DNA from: JANMES01 sp038329865
GTDB lineage: Bacteria > Planctomycetota > Phycisphaerae > Tepidisphaerales > Tepidisphaeraceae
Direction: 5' to 3'
DNA: 64,000 nucleotides
Assembly (NCBI GenBank): GCA_038329865.1
Contig: JBBQNK010000003.1
Coordinates: 1 to 64,000, forward strand
Below are positions 16,473-25,517 of the stretch, in pieces; the stretch's first letter is position 1; the number at the start of each line of letters is the position of its first letter. The notes beneath the pieces were generated by a model. The model searched no databases, was not told the origin of the DNA, and was given only the letters and a program-made list of their open reading frames with translations. A program made the translations under genes and the position numbers.

Positions 16473-16912
16473 GAAACCGCCAACGATCCTTCCCTCAAGC
16501 GTCCACATTCCGGGCAACGATCCGGCGTGGCGCGGAGATCGTACCCACACCGCGGGCAACGACCCTCGCGAATTGCCTTGAGTATCGACCACTTTCTACG
16601 CGCGATTCCTGCCCATCCGATCAATGGCATTGATGCGGATAGAATTAACATCCAATTCGGTATGTTGACGACCCAGAGGTTACCCTCACTAATGTGAACG
16701 ATATTCGCCCCGTGCCAATTCCACAGGCCGTCCATATTTGGACTCCAACCGCAGATGAAATCGTCTGTAATGCTCACTTGCCAACGTTTTTCGGAATCCG
16801 AATATTTCCCCGCGAGATGAAAATGCTCCCGCTGCGTGTTCGCCAGTGCCACGGCAACTCCCAGCCAGACTGCCGCTGAGAAAATTCCGTAAATCACCAG
16901 TCCGCGGTTCAT
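16469..16912 (-). CDS. Membrane protein with C-terminal zinc-ribbon motif
   Basis: 147 residues, no assigned function. An N-terminal membrane helix (LVIYGIFSAAVWLGVAVALA) and a second one at about 95-110 (WMLILSASMPLIGWAGIA) flank a domain rich in Trp and Asn that should be outside the membrane. The cytoplasmic tail ends in CPRCGYDLRATPDRCPECG, a CxxC...CxxC ribbon common at the end of planctomycete membrane proteins. The start overlaps the folK stop (ATGA) and the stop overlaps the panC start (ATGA). It is therefore locked into a vitamin operon, with no obvious link to vitamin synthesis. Confidence 0.8.
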   Translation of the reverse strand: MNRGLVIYGIFSAAVWLGVAVALANTQREHFHLAGKYSDSEKRWQVSITDDFICGWSPNMDGLWNWHGANIVHISEGNLWVVNIPNWMLILSASMPLIGWAGIARRKWSILKAIREGRCPRCGYDLRATPDRCPECGRLREGSLAVS

Positions 16913-17385
16913 CGCAGATTCTCCAGCAGCCCTTCGATACTCATCTGTAGCATTGGGTGCACGACTTTCGGCGCGATTTCCGCCAGCGGCTGCAGGACGA
17001 AGCGGCGTTCGTGCATCAGCGGGTGGGGAACGATCAGGTCGTCGCTGCTGATGACCTGGTCGCCGTAGAGGAGGATGTCGAGATCGACCGGCCGGGGTTC
17101 CCACTTCACGCGGCGCGAGCGGCCGAGGTCTTTTTCGATATCTGTCAGCACTTTCATCAGCGCGTGCGAGCCGAGTGTGGTTTCGATCGCGACCGCGCCG
17201 TTGAGATAAGGCGGCGAATCCGTAGGCCCGCCGACGGCGGGGGTTTCGATCAGCTTCGAGATTTGCTTGACCGTGATTCCGTCGGTGGTGGAGAGTTTGG
17301 CCACCGCGTTGAAAAGATTCGCAGCGCGGTCGCCGGTGTTTGCGCCAAGGCCAAGGTACGCCGTGATGGTGTCGCCGTTACGCAT
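16909..17385 (-). CDS. folK: 2-amino-4-hydroxy-6-hydroxymethyldihydropteridine pyrophosphokinase
   Basis: 158 residues, the normal HPPK size. It transfers pyrophosphate from ATP to 6-hydroxymethyl-dihydropterin in folate synthesis. Motifs: AYLGLGANTGDRAANL, ETPAVGG, PPYLNGAVAIET, EKDLGRSRRVKWEPRPVDLD and VPHPLMHERRFVLQPLAEI. First gene of the folK-membrane protein-panC-lgt operon. A TAGACT box ends 6 nt before the ATG, so the operon message probably has no leader. Confidence 0.94.
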   Translation of the reverse strand: MRNGDTITAYLGLGANTGDRAANLFNAVAKLSTTDGITVKQISKLIETPAVGGPTDSPPYLNGAVAIETTLGSHALMKVLTDIEKDLGRSRRVKWEPRPVDLDILLYGDQVISSDDLIVPHPLMHERRFVLQPLAEIAPKVVHPMLQMSIEGLLENLR

Positions 17386-17391
17386 GCGGAT

Positions 17392-17397
17392 AGTCTA
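17392..17397 (-). promoter_or_regulatory. -10 hexamer directly before folK
   Basis: TAGACT on the minus strand ends exactly 6 nt before the ATG at 17385. TTCAGT, a poor -35, lies 17 bp further upstream. Confidence 0.45.
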
Positions 17398-17457
17398 TCC
17401 TAGCGCCAGGCAAAACTGAATCGTCCGCTGATTTCGTAGTGGCTCAGTTAGATTTTT

Positions 17458-17525
17458 CGTAGCACGGGCGGCTCGCCCGTGTCTTTGTTTTCAATCGAAG
17501 ACCATGGGCGGGCCGCCCATGCCAC
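17458..17525. repeat. Inverted-repeat element (family A)
   Basis: CGTAGCACGGGCGGCTCGCC and GGCGGGCCGCCCATGCCAC flank a spacer of about 25 bp. It lies between dapL and folK, both on the minus strand, and so upstream of the folK promoter and after the dapL stop. Confidence 0.85.
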
Positions 17526-17614
17526 TTAAGATTGCACCACCCAGATTCACATGAATGCCAGATTGGTTGTCTGTGTCATCTGTGAGATCTGTGGACCAAT
17601 CCTTCCGTCGCGAT

Positions 17615-18862
17615 TCAGAATTCAAACTTGCTCCCCGCCAATCGCTTGTCGATTTCGGAAAGCACGCGGGATTCGTCGGCCTGGTCTTTCGTGACGAATG
17701 TCACGCTGAACCGCACATACGCGCCCGCGTCGTCCCAAGGCACCGTGCTGATCAGTTTTTCGGTGATCATCCACTGGCTGAAATGCTCGGCCTTTTCAAA
17801 CGTGACGCGCTTGCCGTCCTTGCCGGTGGCGGCCTTGGGGGCCTTCACGTAGAGGAAGAACGAGCCCTTCGGCTTCTTCGCGTTCAGGCCGTTCTTGGAG
17901 AGAACGGAAACCAAACCGTCCATGCGACGGGAATATTTGCTCGCGATCTTCTGCGTGATCTCCGGATGATCGAGCGAGTACGCGCACGCCTCCTGAATCG
18001 CGAGGAATTGGCCGCTGTCGGTGTTGTCCTTCACGTCGGCGTACGCCTTCACGATCAGCTCATTGCCGACGACGAAGCCCAGCCGCCAGCCGGTCATGTT
18101 GAAGCCCTTGCTCATCGAGTGCAGTTCCACCCCCACGTCCATCGCGCCCGGTGTGGCGAGGAAACTCAGCGGCTTGCCTTCAAACACCAGCGCGGCGTAC
18201 GCGCTGTCATGGATCACGATCAGATTGTGCTGCTTGGCGAACGCCACCACCTTCGCAAAAAACGCCGGCGTGGCGCTCGCGCCGGTCGGGTTGTTCGGAT
18301 AGTTGATGACGATCGACTTCGCTCGCTTGAGCTTGTCGGCAGGAATCGAATCCAGGTCCGGCAGAAATCCGTTGCTCTCCAGCAGCGGCAGATTCAGCAC
18401 CTCGCCGCCCAGATATTTGGAATGCGTGCCGAAGACCGGATAGCCCGGCGTGGTCATGATCGCCACGTCGCCGGGGTTGATGAAGCATGCTGGCAGGATC
18501 GAAAGGGCAGCCTTGCTGCCGATGGAGTGGCAGACGTGCTTGGCCGGGTCGATGCCGTCGACGTTGCAGACGCTCTTCATCCACCGCGCCGCCGCGGCTT
18601 TGAACGAATCGCCGCCGTTGTCGGCGTAGCCGCGGTTGGCCGCGAGCTTCGCCGCCTTGGCCAGTGCGTCGATCGATTCCGGAAACGCCATCTCGTCCGG
18701 CTCGCCGACGCCCATGTCGATCAGCTCCGCGCCGGGATTGGCCGTCATGGCCGCCCGCTTGGCGCGCTTGATCTTTTCGAACTTATAGATTTCCGTGTCT
18801 TTGCCGTACCGTTTTCCGCCGATGCGCTCCGCGAAAAGATTTTGGATGTAGGAGTCAGTCAT
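17615..18862 (-). CDS. dapL: LL-diaminopimelate aminotransferase
   Basis: 415 residues of PLP fold-type I. It converts tetrahydrodipicolinate directly to LL-diaminopimelate, the one-step lysine/peptidoglycan route known in Chlamydiae, plants and planctomycetes. Motifs: IDMGVGEPDEMAFP, GYADNGGDSFKAAAARWM, TTPGYPVFGTHSKYLGG, NYPNNPTGA, HDSAYAALVFEG, the PLP lysine in SMSKGFNMTGWRLG, and RFSVTF near the end. ATG 18862 is used; the longer frame has no family match. The promoter is good (TTGACC-16-TACAAT) and lies so close that the leader is about 3 nt. Confidence 0.9.
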   Translation of the reverse strand: MTDSYIQNLFAERIGGKRYGKDTEIYKFEKIKRAKRAAMTANPGAELIDMGVGEPDEMAFPESIDALAKAAKLAANRGYADNGGDSFKAAAARWMKSVCNVDGIDPAKHVCHSIGSKAALSILPACFINPGDVAIMTTPGYPVFGTHSKYLGGEVLNLPLLESNGFLPDLDSIPADKLKRAKSIVINYPNNPTGASATPAFFAKVVAFAKQHNLIVIHDSAYAALVFEGKPLSFLATPGAMDVGVELHSMSKGFNMTGWRLGFVVGNELIVKAYADVKDNTDSGQFLAIQEACAYSLDHPEITQKIASKYSRRMDGLVSVLSKNGLNAKKPKGSFFLYVKAPKAATGKDGKRVTFEKAEHFSQWMITEKLISTVPWDDAGAYVRFSVTFVTKDQADESRVLSEIDKRLAGSKFEF

Positions 18863-18872
18863 AGGGGCGAGA

Positions 18873-18900
18873 ATTGTAGGGCTTCGGCAGGAAGGGTCAA
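18873..18900 (-). promoter_or_regulatory. dapL promoter
   Basis: TTGACC (18895-18900) and TACAAT (18873-18878) are 16 bp apart on the minus strand. The ATG is 10 nt after the -10, so the predicted 5' leader is only a few nucleotides and there is no Shine-Dalgarno. Confidence 0.7.
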
Positions 18901-18911
18901 ACGGGTTTGAT

Positions 18912-19379
18912 TCAAAACGTATCGCGCCGGCTTGTAGCGACTGCGGCCACCAGTGCCGCGGCGAAGGCGAAGCCGTGCTCAATGATGAAGTTGAACGAGT
19001 AAAGGGCGCCGTGCCGGCATTCCGCGATGGTGACCACGAACGAAACCGCCAATGCGAGTGGAATGACGATTCCCAACGTCATCCCGAATCGAATCACGCA
19101 CCGCTGCGACATTTCGAATGCGAATAGTAAGCCGCCATAAATCAGTCGGGCGAATCCGCCCACAAACGCTTTGGCTATGGTTGAAATCCCTGATCCCGAA
19201 GAATCCTCAAACAGAAAATCCGGCCGGCCGTACCATTGCCAGCAAATAGACCAAACCTGCGCCTGCAGCGCGCCAACGGCCGCTCCGACTAAGATTCCGA
19301 ACATCAAAAGTTGAAAGACCGAATGCCGCTGTGATCGGCCGGGCTCGGCGGTGATGTAGTCGATAACGGGAGTTGGCAC
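18912..19379 (-). CDS. Hypothetical membrane protein
   Basis: 155 residues with three or four hydrophobic segments (about 23-45, 70-90, 97-118, 130-148) and no motif I recognise. GTG 19379 is used as the start; GACAAT ends 6 nt before it. The stop is 49 bp before the dapL start on the same strand, so the dapL promoter lies in the gap. Function unknown. Confidence 0.6.
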   Translation of the reverse strand: MPTPVIDYITAEPGRSQRHSVFQLLMFGILVGAAVGALQAQVWSICWQWYGRPDFLFEDSSGSGISTIAKAFVGGFARLIYGGLLFAFEMSQRCVIRFGMTLGIVIPLALAVSFVVTIAECRHGALYSFNFIIEHGFAFAAALVAAVATSRRDTF

Positions 19380-19436
19380 GGAAGGATTGTCGCAGAGCGC
19401 ATAATCGGCGGCAAAGTCCGATCATCGACAATCGGC

Positions 19437-19712
19437 TCACCCCAGCACGTTCCCCAGCAGCTTGAAGATCGCCGCGATGATGCCGATCGCGCCGGCGATG
19501 ATGGAGATGATCGAGATGATCCCGCCACGCGTGCCGGGCAGCAGGGCGATGATAAACCCGATCGCACCGAAGACGATCGCCAGCACCGCCAGCAGAAATC
19601 CGCCGCCGGCGCCGTAGTTAAAACTCATGACGGCACAGATCACCGCCAAGATCGAAATAAGGCTAAAACTCGCTCCGGATTTTTGGGTGGCTAGGTTTGA
19701 CATGCCGGCCAT
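19437..19712 (-). CDS. Small hydrophobic membrane protein
   Basis: 91 residues (88 if ATG 19703 is used). Three glycine/isoleucine-rich helices fill almost the whole chain, in the style of DUF4190-like small membrane proteins (FLLAVLAIVFGAIGFIIALL, then IISIISIIAGAIGIIAAIF). There is no clear ribosome binding site. Function unknown. Confidence 0.55.
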   Translation of the reverse strand: MAGMSNLATQKSGASFSLISILAVICAVMSFNYGAGGGFLLAVLAIVFGAIGFIIALLPGTRGGIISIISIIAGAIGIIAAIFKLLGNVLG

Positions 19713-19788
19713 TTTGAAAAATCATCGAGCAGCCGCCCATCGGGGCGAACATTATTGTGGGGAGGGGAAATACAGAAATGCCCCTCTT

Positions 19789-19817
19789 TTGTAACCGACA
19801 TCGCCAACCTTTACAGT
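19789..19817 (+). promoter_or_regulatory. Putative promoter of the dicarboxylate symporter
   Basis: TTGTAA (19789-19794) and TACAGT (19812-19817) are 17 bp apart. The transcript would have a leader of about 43 nt, with GGGGA before the ATG at 19867. This is a conventional 5' end, unlike several neighbours. Confidence 0.5.
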
Positions 19818-19866
19818 ACAGTGCCGCCAGCAAGAATCGCGACCGAATCAACTCGGGGAACGACTG

Positions 19867-21144
19867 ATGACTGCAGAGCAAACCGGCACTCCAGGCAATA
19901 TCTATACGCGCATCCCGCTTTACCTTCGCATCCTCATTGGTTTGATATTGGGCGTCGTACTCGGCGTGGTTCTTCTTTCCGCAACGGCCGATCACGCGAA
20001 CCCGCCGCGATGGGTGGGATTGACGATCCTGACGCTCAACGACGCTGCGACGTTGCTCCTGCGGCTATTAAACATGATCGCGCCGCCGCTGATTTTGTTC
20101 GCGGTGGTTCGCGCGATCATCACGGCTGACATCAAGGGCCGGCAGGCGGGGCGGCTGATCTTTCTGCTGATTCTTAACACGCTCGTGGCGATCGGGATCG
20201 GTCTGCTCGTGGCGAACGTCGTTCGGCCGGGCAAGCACGCGCACCTCGACCCCGGCCCGCCGCCGCCGGCAAAGGATGTGGCGAACCAGATTCTCGACAA
20301 CGTGCCTAAGAATTTCATCGCACCGTTCGCGAGCGATCCGCCGAACACCATCGGCGTGATCATGATCGCCGTCGGCGTGGGGCTGATCGTGCGGCGGATG
20401 GAACGGAGCAGGATCGACGCCGTCGAGCGCGGCACGGGGATCGCCTTCGATATCATCATCGGGCTGCTGCACTGGATCATCCAACTCGTGCCGCTTGCGG
20501 TGCTGGCGAAGGTGGCGGCGATCATCGCCAAGGAAGGGTTCGCGCCGTTCAAGGCGCTGGCGTGGTTCGTGCTGGCTGTGATCGCGGCGCTGGTGCTGCA
20601 GGCGATTTATTATCTCGCGCGTGTCGCCATCAGCACGTGGGTGCGGCCGATCGACTTGATCCGCGGTACGCGCGATGCACTGACGCTCGCATTCAGCACC
20701 GGCAGCAGCACGGCCGCGATGCCGGTGACGTACGAATGCCTGAAGGACCGCGTCGGCCTCCGCCAGCAGTCGGCGAGCATGGGCGCACTCGTCGGCTCCA
20801 ACTTCAATAACGACGGCACGGCGTTGTATGAGGCGATGTGCGCACTCTTCATCGCGCAGATGATCGGGCAGAATCTCACATTCGGTCACCAACTCGTGGT
20901 GGTGCTGATGTCAGTCGTAGCGGCCGTCGGAGCGGCGGGGATTCCCGAGGCGGGACTCGTCACGATGACGCTCGTCTTCAACGCCGTCGGCCTGCCGATC
21001 GGGTACATCCCGCTGCTGCTGCCGGTCGATTGGTTCCTCGACCGCTGCCGGACGGCGATCAACGTGATGGGGGATATGAACGTGAGTTGCATGCTGGACG
21101 GGAAGACGCGGGAAACTCGGATAGATGAAGCCGCTTTTCAGTAG
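19867..21144 (+). CDS. Dicarboxylate/amino acid:cation symporter (DAACS/SDF family)
   Basis: 425 residues, inner-membrane transporter related to GltP/DctA. It carries the family reentrant loop as AFSTGSSTAAMPVTYECL (serine-rich HP1), the NNDGTALYEAM segment in helix 7, PEAGLVTMTLV (HP2) and the substrate/cation-binding DRCRTAINVMGDM in helix 8. It probably takes up glutamate, aspartate or C4-dicarboxylates with Na+ or H+; the exact substrate cannot be read. ATG 19867 follows GGGGA. It has its own promoter and ends at a repeat element. Confidence 0.9.
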   Translation: MTAEQTGTPGNIYTRIPLYLRILIGLILGVVLGVVLLSATADHANPPRWVGLTILTLNDAATLLLRLLNMIAPPLILFAVVRAIITADIKGRQAGRLIFLLILNTLVAIGIGLLVANVVRPGKHAHLDPGPPPPAKDVANQILDNVPKNFIAPFASDPPNTIGVIMIAVGVGLIVRRMERSRIDAVERGTGIAFDIIIGLLHWIIQLVPLAVLAKVAAIIAKEGFAPFKALAWFVLAVIAALVLQAIYYLARVAISTWVRPIDLIRGTRDALTLAFSTGSSTAAMPVTYECLKDRVGLRQQSASMGALVGSNFNNDGTALYEAMCALFIAQMIGQNLTFGHQLVVVLMSVVAAVGAAGIPEAGLVTMTLVFNAVGLPIGYIPLLLPVDWFLDRCRTAINVMGDMNVSCMLDGKTRETRIDEAAFQ

Positions 21145-21345
21145 GACAGACATTCCTGTCTGTCACGGCTGAATTTAGTGGCACAGACATTCTTGTCTGT
21201 GACGGGCGGACGTACCCGTCCGTCCGTGTCGATCTGTCAACCGCGTAACTCGCAGAACGTGCATCCGCGTACGAGCCGCGGTGTACCGCGTCTCGTCACA
21301 GCCAAGAATGTCTGTGCCACTGAATGTGCAGAGACAGACAGGAAT
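21143..21345. repeat. Large composite inverted repeat (family G)
   Basis: About 200 bp. The outer arms are palindromic units around GACAGACATTCCTGTCTGTC and its inverse. The inner arms are AGTGGCACAGACATTCTTG and CAAGAATGTCTGTGCCACT, perfect inverses. The centre has CGGACG/CGTCCG hairpins. It begins at the symporter stop codon and ends just before the FAD oxidoreductase stop. Confidence 0.8.
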
Positions 21346-21367
21346 TTCGATCCTATCGCGGAAGAAA

Positions 21368-22735
21368 TCACACGGTGATTTCCGCGGGCAACTCGGGCAA
21401 ATATGCCCCTTCCTCCAGCAGTCGCGCTCGCAATCGATCGGTGTCGACCGCGTGCACATCGCCGTCGCCGCTGCTCGCCAGCGCGGCGGCTAGGCCTGCG
21501 GCTTCGCCCATCGCCAGGCAGCAGGGCATGACGCGGACGCTCCCCTGCACCATCTGCTCGGCCGAGATGCTGCGGCCGGCGACTAGGACGTTCTTCAAGC
21601 CCTTGGGCGTGAGGCAGCGGTACGGAATGCCGTGCGATTCACCCTTGCCGTAGTTCATGGTGGTTTTTTCCCACGCGTGCACTTTCTTCAGATCGTTGAA
21701 CGCTTCCTTCACCTTCGCGTGCACGTCGATGAAATAGCTGTTGCGGCAGATCTCATCGCTGAAGCTCCGACGGGCGACGTAGTCTTCCAGCGTGAGAACG
21801 TAATCGCCGACGACGCGGCGGGTTTCGCGCACGCCCATGAGCGAGCCGGTCTGCACGAGGAACGAATTGCCGAACGCCGCCGGCGCGTATTCCGCCAATG
21901 CATCGCGATACGCCGCCGCCATCTTGCGACCGAGCATCATGCCTTTCGAGACATTCGCCGGGTCGGTCGCATCAAGGTTGTAAACGTGGCCGGCGTTGAA
22001 GCCGACCGTGCCGGGGCCGACGGTGGCCTTGCACAGGTGGACGTCGGGAATAGCCGGGTATTTTCCGGATGCGATGATCGCATGGATCGGGCTCGTCGGG
22101 TTCGAGCAGTGCATGTTCCCTGCGGCGGCCAGGGCGTAGTCGTCGCAGTTGGTGAGAATGAAGCAATGCGTGGCGGGCATGAGACTTTGGCCGTGCTCGT
22201 CGCCTTTGTGGAACTCGGCACCGGCCCAGGCACACAAATCGGCGTCGCCGGTGCAGTCGATGTACACCTTGGCGGACTTGGCGTTCATGCCCGACTTGTT
22301 GCTGAGGACGACCGCCTTCACCGCGCCGTTACCGTCCGTTTCTGCCGCGGAGAAAAAGGTGTTGAACAGCACCGTTGCGCCGGCCTGCGTGACGAGGTCG
22401 TCGTACACGCGCTTGAGTCGCTCGGCGTCGATCGGCACCCAGTCCATCGCGTCGGGCCTCACGTGAGGCATGCCGCGCTTGGTTTCGACGAAGACTTTTT
22501 CGGCGATGCCACGATAGACGAGTTTTTCCTTGTCGGAGAAAGGCGTCCACGCCGGCACGAGCGCGCTGGTGCCCATGCCGCCGAGCGAGCCGGTCTGCTC
22601 GATGAGGAGCGTCTTGGCGCCCTCGCGCGCCGCCGATGCCGCTGCCGCGCAACCGGCGGGACCGCCGCCGAGGACGATGACGTCCCAGGAATCGTCGAAC
22701 GGCACTTCACGCGCGGGAAGGGTGATGGTCTTCAT
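21368..22735 (-). CDS. FAD-dependent oxidoreductase (PF12831-type)
   Basis: 455 residues. The N-terminal FAD-binding fold is VIVLGGGPAGCAAAASAA with LLIEQTGSLGG; DCTGDADLC lies in the middle. The C-terminus has NVLVAGRSISAEQMVQG and MGEAAGLAAAL. This family is abundant in planctomycetes, often next to sulfatases or carbohydrate esterases; substrates are unknown. ATG 22735 has GAGGAGA at 8 nt. It follows the sialate O-acetylesterase gene by 38 bp, so the two probably form an operon for degradation of modified sugars, which is inference. Confidence 0.85.
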   Translation of the reverse strand: MKTITLPAREVPFDDSWDVIVLGGGPAGCAAAASAAREGAKTLLIEQTGSLGGMGTSALVPAWTPFSDKEKLVYRGIAEKVFVETKRGMPHVRPDAMDWVPIDAERLKRVYDDLVTQAGATVLFNTFFSAAETDGNGAVKAVVLSNKSGMNAKSAKVYIDCTGDADLCAWAGAEFHKGDEHGQSLMPATHCFILTNCDDYALAAAGNMHCSNPTSPIHAIIASGKYPAIPDVHLCKATVGPGTVGFNAGHVYNLDATDPANVSKGMMLGRKMAAAYRDALAEYAPAAFGNSFLVQTGSLMGVRETRRVVGDYVLTLEDYVARRSFSDEICRNSYFIDVHAKVKEAFNDLKKVHAWEKTTMNYGKGESHGIPYRCLTPKGLKNVLVAGRSISAEQMVQGSVRVMPCCLAMGEAAGLAAALASSGDGDVHAVDTDRLRARLLEEGAYLPELPAEITV

Positions 22736-22773
22736 CAAAATCTTCTCCTCGACCGAGTTAGTCAGCCGGCGAG

Positions 22774-24465
22774 TTATTGAGCCGGCTTAGCCACGGGCCG
22801 GACTGGTGCGGGGTCGCTCCAGTCGTCTGACCGGAACGGCCCGGCGGGCAGGCCGTCCTTATTGTACAAGTTGCATTCGATGTATCCCGCCCATCCGTAA
22901 CGAACGGCCACGGGTTCTTTCACTTCAGGGCTGGAGACGATGACCTTGTCGCCGTCGATCACCGCGTCGGCCCAGACGAACCTTTTGTCCGGCCCGGCGA
23001 TCGAAAAGCCGGTGAGCTTATCGCCGGCCACGGGCACTTCTCCTTCGCGGGTCACGGGCTTGGGAAGAATCGCCAAGCCGCCGTTAACGTTCTTGAACGA
23101 CACGGCAACTTTGTCGCTTTCGATTTTGATCGCGTCATACGTCGGCCCGGAGTAGACGATGTCTTCGCCGTACGCCACGTGCCGCGCCGCCAGCGCCAGG
23201 CGATGGCCGACGTCGATTTTGTCGGTCGGGTGAATATTGTCAGCACTGCCGATGTCCATGATGACGGCTTGGCCGGTGTTGGGGAGCTTGAGCGTCATCG
23301 TCTGCGCCTCGCGCAGCCCGGCCCAGTTATTGACTGCTTGCGTGGGCGCGTTCGTCGGCTTCCAACCCGGGGCGTAGGGTGCGAGTTGCACCCAGATGAA
23401 TGGGAAATCGCCCTGGCCCCAGCGGGTGCGCCAGTCGTTGATCATGGCAGGGAAGAGGGCGCGGTACGTCATCGGCGCGCCGCCGTTGGCTTCGCCCTGG
23501 TACCAGATGGCGCCTTTGATCGCGTACGGGATGATCGGCGCGACCATGCCGTTGTACAGCACGCTGCCGAGGTGCGAGTCGGCATCGGGCGGGGCGGGCT
23601 TCATCGGCTCAGTAGCGTTGGCAGGTTTCACGGGAGGCGGCTGTTTTGCAGCATTGGTTGCGGCAAGATCTTTACGAAACTGGTTGAGCGCGTCCTGCCC
23701 GCCGTCTTCGACCCATTTCTTGTGCTTGCCTTCAAATGCGGGGAGCGTTTCCTTCTCGTACTTTTCCTTGAGGTCAGCCATGTTCGCCCGGCGGAATTCA
23801 ACTTGCTCGGCGGCCTTTTGTGTTTCGGGCGTCGCCTTGAGAACTTCCAGGCTCGTCCACGCTTCGGCCGGTGTGCCGCCGACGTACGTGCCGATCATGC
23901 CGACCGGAACTTTCTGATCTTCCTGAATCTCGCGAGCGAAAAAGTACCCTGCGGCCGAGAATCGCGTGACCGACTCCGGCGTGCAGACCGCCCATTGCCC
24001 GACACAATCCGCCTTGGGCTCGAGTGCGATGGTGGAGCGGACCACGAACAATCGAATCAGCGGGTGATCGGCCTTGGGGATTTCGTCCTTGGAGTTGTGG
24101 GCGTTACTCATTCCGAACTGCATGTTCGATTGGCCGGAAGCCACCCACACGTCGCCCACCAGCACGTCGTGAAAAGTGATCGTATTCTTGCCGGCCACCG
24201 TTACGTCGCTCGGCTTTTCGCTGGCGGTGAGTGAATCGAGCTTGACCGACCATTTTCCGTCGGCCCCTGCGGTAGTGTTGGCCTTGGTTTCGCCGATCGT
24301 GACTGTGACTGCTTCACCGGCATCGGCGGTGCCCCACACGGGGACTTTCTGCCCGCGCTGAAGAACCATGTGATCGCCGAAGATGGCCGGGAGCTTGACG
24401 TCGGCCAGTGCGATTCCTGAAAGGCATAAAGTCAGCACGGCCGAGGTGAGAAGTTGCTTTCGCAT
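22774..24465 (-). CDS. Secreted sialate O-acetylesterase-like protein
   Basis: 563 residues. The signal peptide is MRKQLLTSAVLTLCLSGIALA. It is an SGNH-type carbohydrate esterase: LPAIFGDHMVLQRGQKVPVW at the start, nucleophile serine in ASGQSNMQF, GTYVGGTPAEAWTS, AIWYQGEANG and the late His in NIHPTDKIDVGHR. The family removes acetyl groups from sialic acids or plant polysaccharides outside the cytoplasm. ATG 24465 has AAGGAA upstream; the longer frame reads through the control region and has no signal peptide. Confidence 0.88.
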   Translation of the reverse strand: MRKQLLTSAVLTLCLSGIALADVKLPAIFGDHMVLQRGQKVPVWGTADAGEAVTVTIGETKANTTAGADGKWSVKLDSLTASEKPSDVTVAGKNTITFHDVLVGDVWVASGQSNMQFGMSNAHNSKDEIPKADHPLIRLFVVRSTIALEPKADCVGQWAVCTPESVTRFSAAGYFFAREIQEDQKVPVGMIGTYVGGTPAEAWTSLEVLKATPETQKAAEQVEFRRANMADLKEKYEKETLPAFEGKHKKWVEDGGQDALNQFRKDLAATNAAKQPPPVKPANATEPMKPAPPDADSHLGSVLYNGMVAPIIPYAIKGAIWYQGEANGGAPMTYRALFPAMINDWRTRWGQGDFPFIWVQLAPYAPGWKPTNAPTQAVNNWAGLREAQTMTLKLPNTGQAVIMDIGSADNIHPTDKIDVGHRLALAARHVAYGEDIVYSGPTYDAIKIESDKVAVSFKNVNGGLAILPKPVTREGEVPVAGDKLTGFSIAGPDKRFVWADAVIDGDKVIVSSPEVKEPVAVRYGWAGYIECNLYNKDGLPAGPFRSDDWSDPAPVRPVAKPAQ

Positions 24466-24571
24466 CAGGTTGGGTTCCTTTGACTGTCGAATGGGTCTTG
24501 AGCGATCGTACCGCCAACCATCATACCGACAAAGCCCGCCGGCGTTGAGGCCCAATTGGCTATCGATCGCT

Positions 24572-24599
24572 TTGACACACATGAAAATCACCTTACACT
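24572..24599 (+). promoter_or_regulatory. argB-argF promoter
   Basis: TTGACA (24572-24577) and TACACT (24594-24599) are 16 bp apart, upstream of argB with a leader of about 20 nt. No ARG-box-like palindrome is obvious. Confidence 0.7.
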
Positions 24600-24626
24600 T
24601 TGCCCCTTCGCTAGCAGGGTAGAAGC

Positions 24627-25505
24627 ATGTTTGATGACGCAATCAATAAAGCCGCGGGCCTGGTCGAGGCGCTGTCGTACATTCAACGATTTCACGACAA
24701 GGTGATCGTCGTCAAAGTCGGCGGATCGATCATGGATGACGAATTGGCGCTGAGCCAGATCCTCACCGACATCGTCTTCATGAACTATGTCGGCATGCAG
24801 CCGGTGCTGGTGCACGGTGGCGGCAAGGCGATCAACGAGGCGATGGACAAGGCCGGCCTCACGCCGCAATGGATCCAAGGCCGCCGCTACACCGACGAGC
24901 GCACACTCGCGATCGCCGAGCACGTGCTGTGCAATCAGATCAACAAGTTCATCGTGAGCTTCATTCAAAGCCAGGGCTGCGAAGCGATGGGGCTGCACTC
25001 GCTTTCTTCAGTGGTTTTATTCGGCGAGAAAACCTTCCTGAAAGGCGAGGACGGCCGGCGGATCGACCTGGGAATGGTCGGCGAAGTGAAATCCGTCAAC
25101 TCCCGGCTGCTGCAACTGTTGGTGCAGGCCGACAGTATTCCCTGCATCGCCACGATCGCGCGCGACGACGCGGGCAGTAAGCTCAACATCAACGCCGACA
25201 CCGCCGCCGGCGCCGTGGCCGCGGCGATGAAGGCGGAGAAACTTGTCGTCGTCTCTGATACTCACGGCATTCGCGCCGACGTGAAAGACCCGGACAGCCG
25301 CATCAGCCATCTCACCGTCAACCAGATTCAGGAGATGGTCGCCTCCGGTGCGATCGGAACGGGCATGCTCCCTAAGGTAGAGGCGTGCGTGCAAGCGCTG
25401 CAGGGCGGCGTAACCAAGGCGCACATCATCGACGGCCGAATCCCGCACGCGCTGCTACTGGAAATCTACACCGAAGCGGGCATCGGGACAGAAATCGTTC
25501 TGTAA
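24627..25505 (+). CDS. argB: Acetylglutamate kinase
   Basis: 292 residues. It phosphorylates N-acetylglutamate, the second step of arginine synthesis. Motifs of the amino acid kinase fold are VIVVKVGGSIMDD, PVLVHGGGKAINEAM, LNINADTAAGAVAAAMKAEK and GIGTGMLPKVEACVQAL. The N-terminal helix LVEALSYIQRF is the type found in hexameric, arginine-inhibited enzymes, so feedback control is possible. argF follows after 12 bp. Confidence 0.95.
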   Translation: MFDDAINKAAGLVEALSYIQRFHDKVIVVKVGGSIMDDELALSQILTDIVFMNYVGMQPVLVHGGGKAINEAMDKAGLTPQWIQGRRYTDERTLAIAEHVLCNQINKFIVSFIQSQGCEAMGLHSLSSVVLFGEKTFLKGEDGRRIDLGMVGEVKSVNSRLLQLLVQADSIPCIATIARDDAGSKLNINADTAAGAVAAAMKAEKLVVVSDTHGIRADVKDPDSRISHLTVNQIQEMVASGAIGTGMLPKVEACVQALQGGVTKAHIIDGRIPHALLLEIYTEAGIGTEIVL

Positions 25506-25517
25506 GAGTCAACCGCA

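Noticed and set aside
17555..18910. 451-codon open frame opposite dapL
   Set aside because: Antisense shadow, Arg/His-rich, no family features; dapL is unmistakable.
21143..21345. Possible CRISPR array or tRNA-like cluster, because of repeated short motifs
   Set aside because: The repeats are inverse pairs and not regularly spaced direct repeats with unique spacers; no cas gene is present.
21632..22780. 382-codon open frame opposite the FAD oxidoreductase
   Set aside because: Antisense shadow without motifs.
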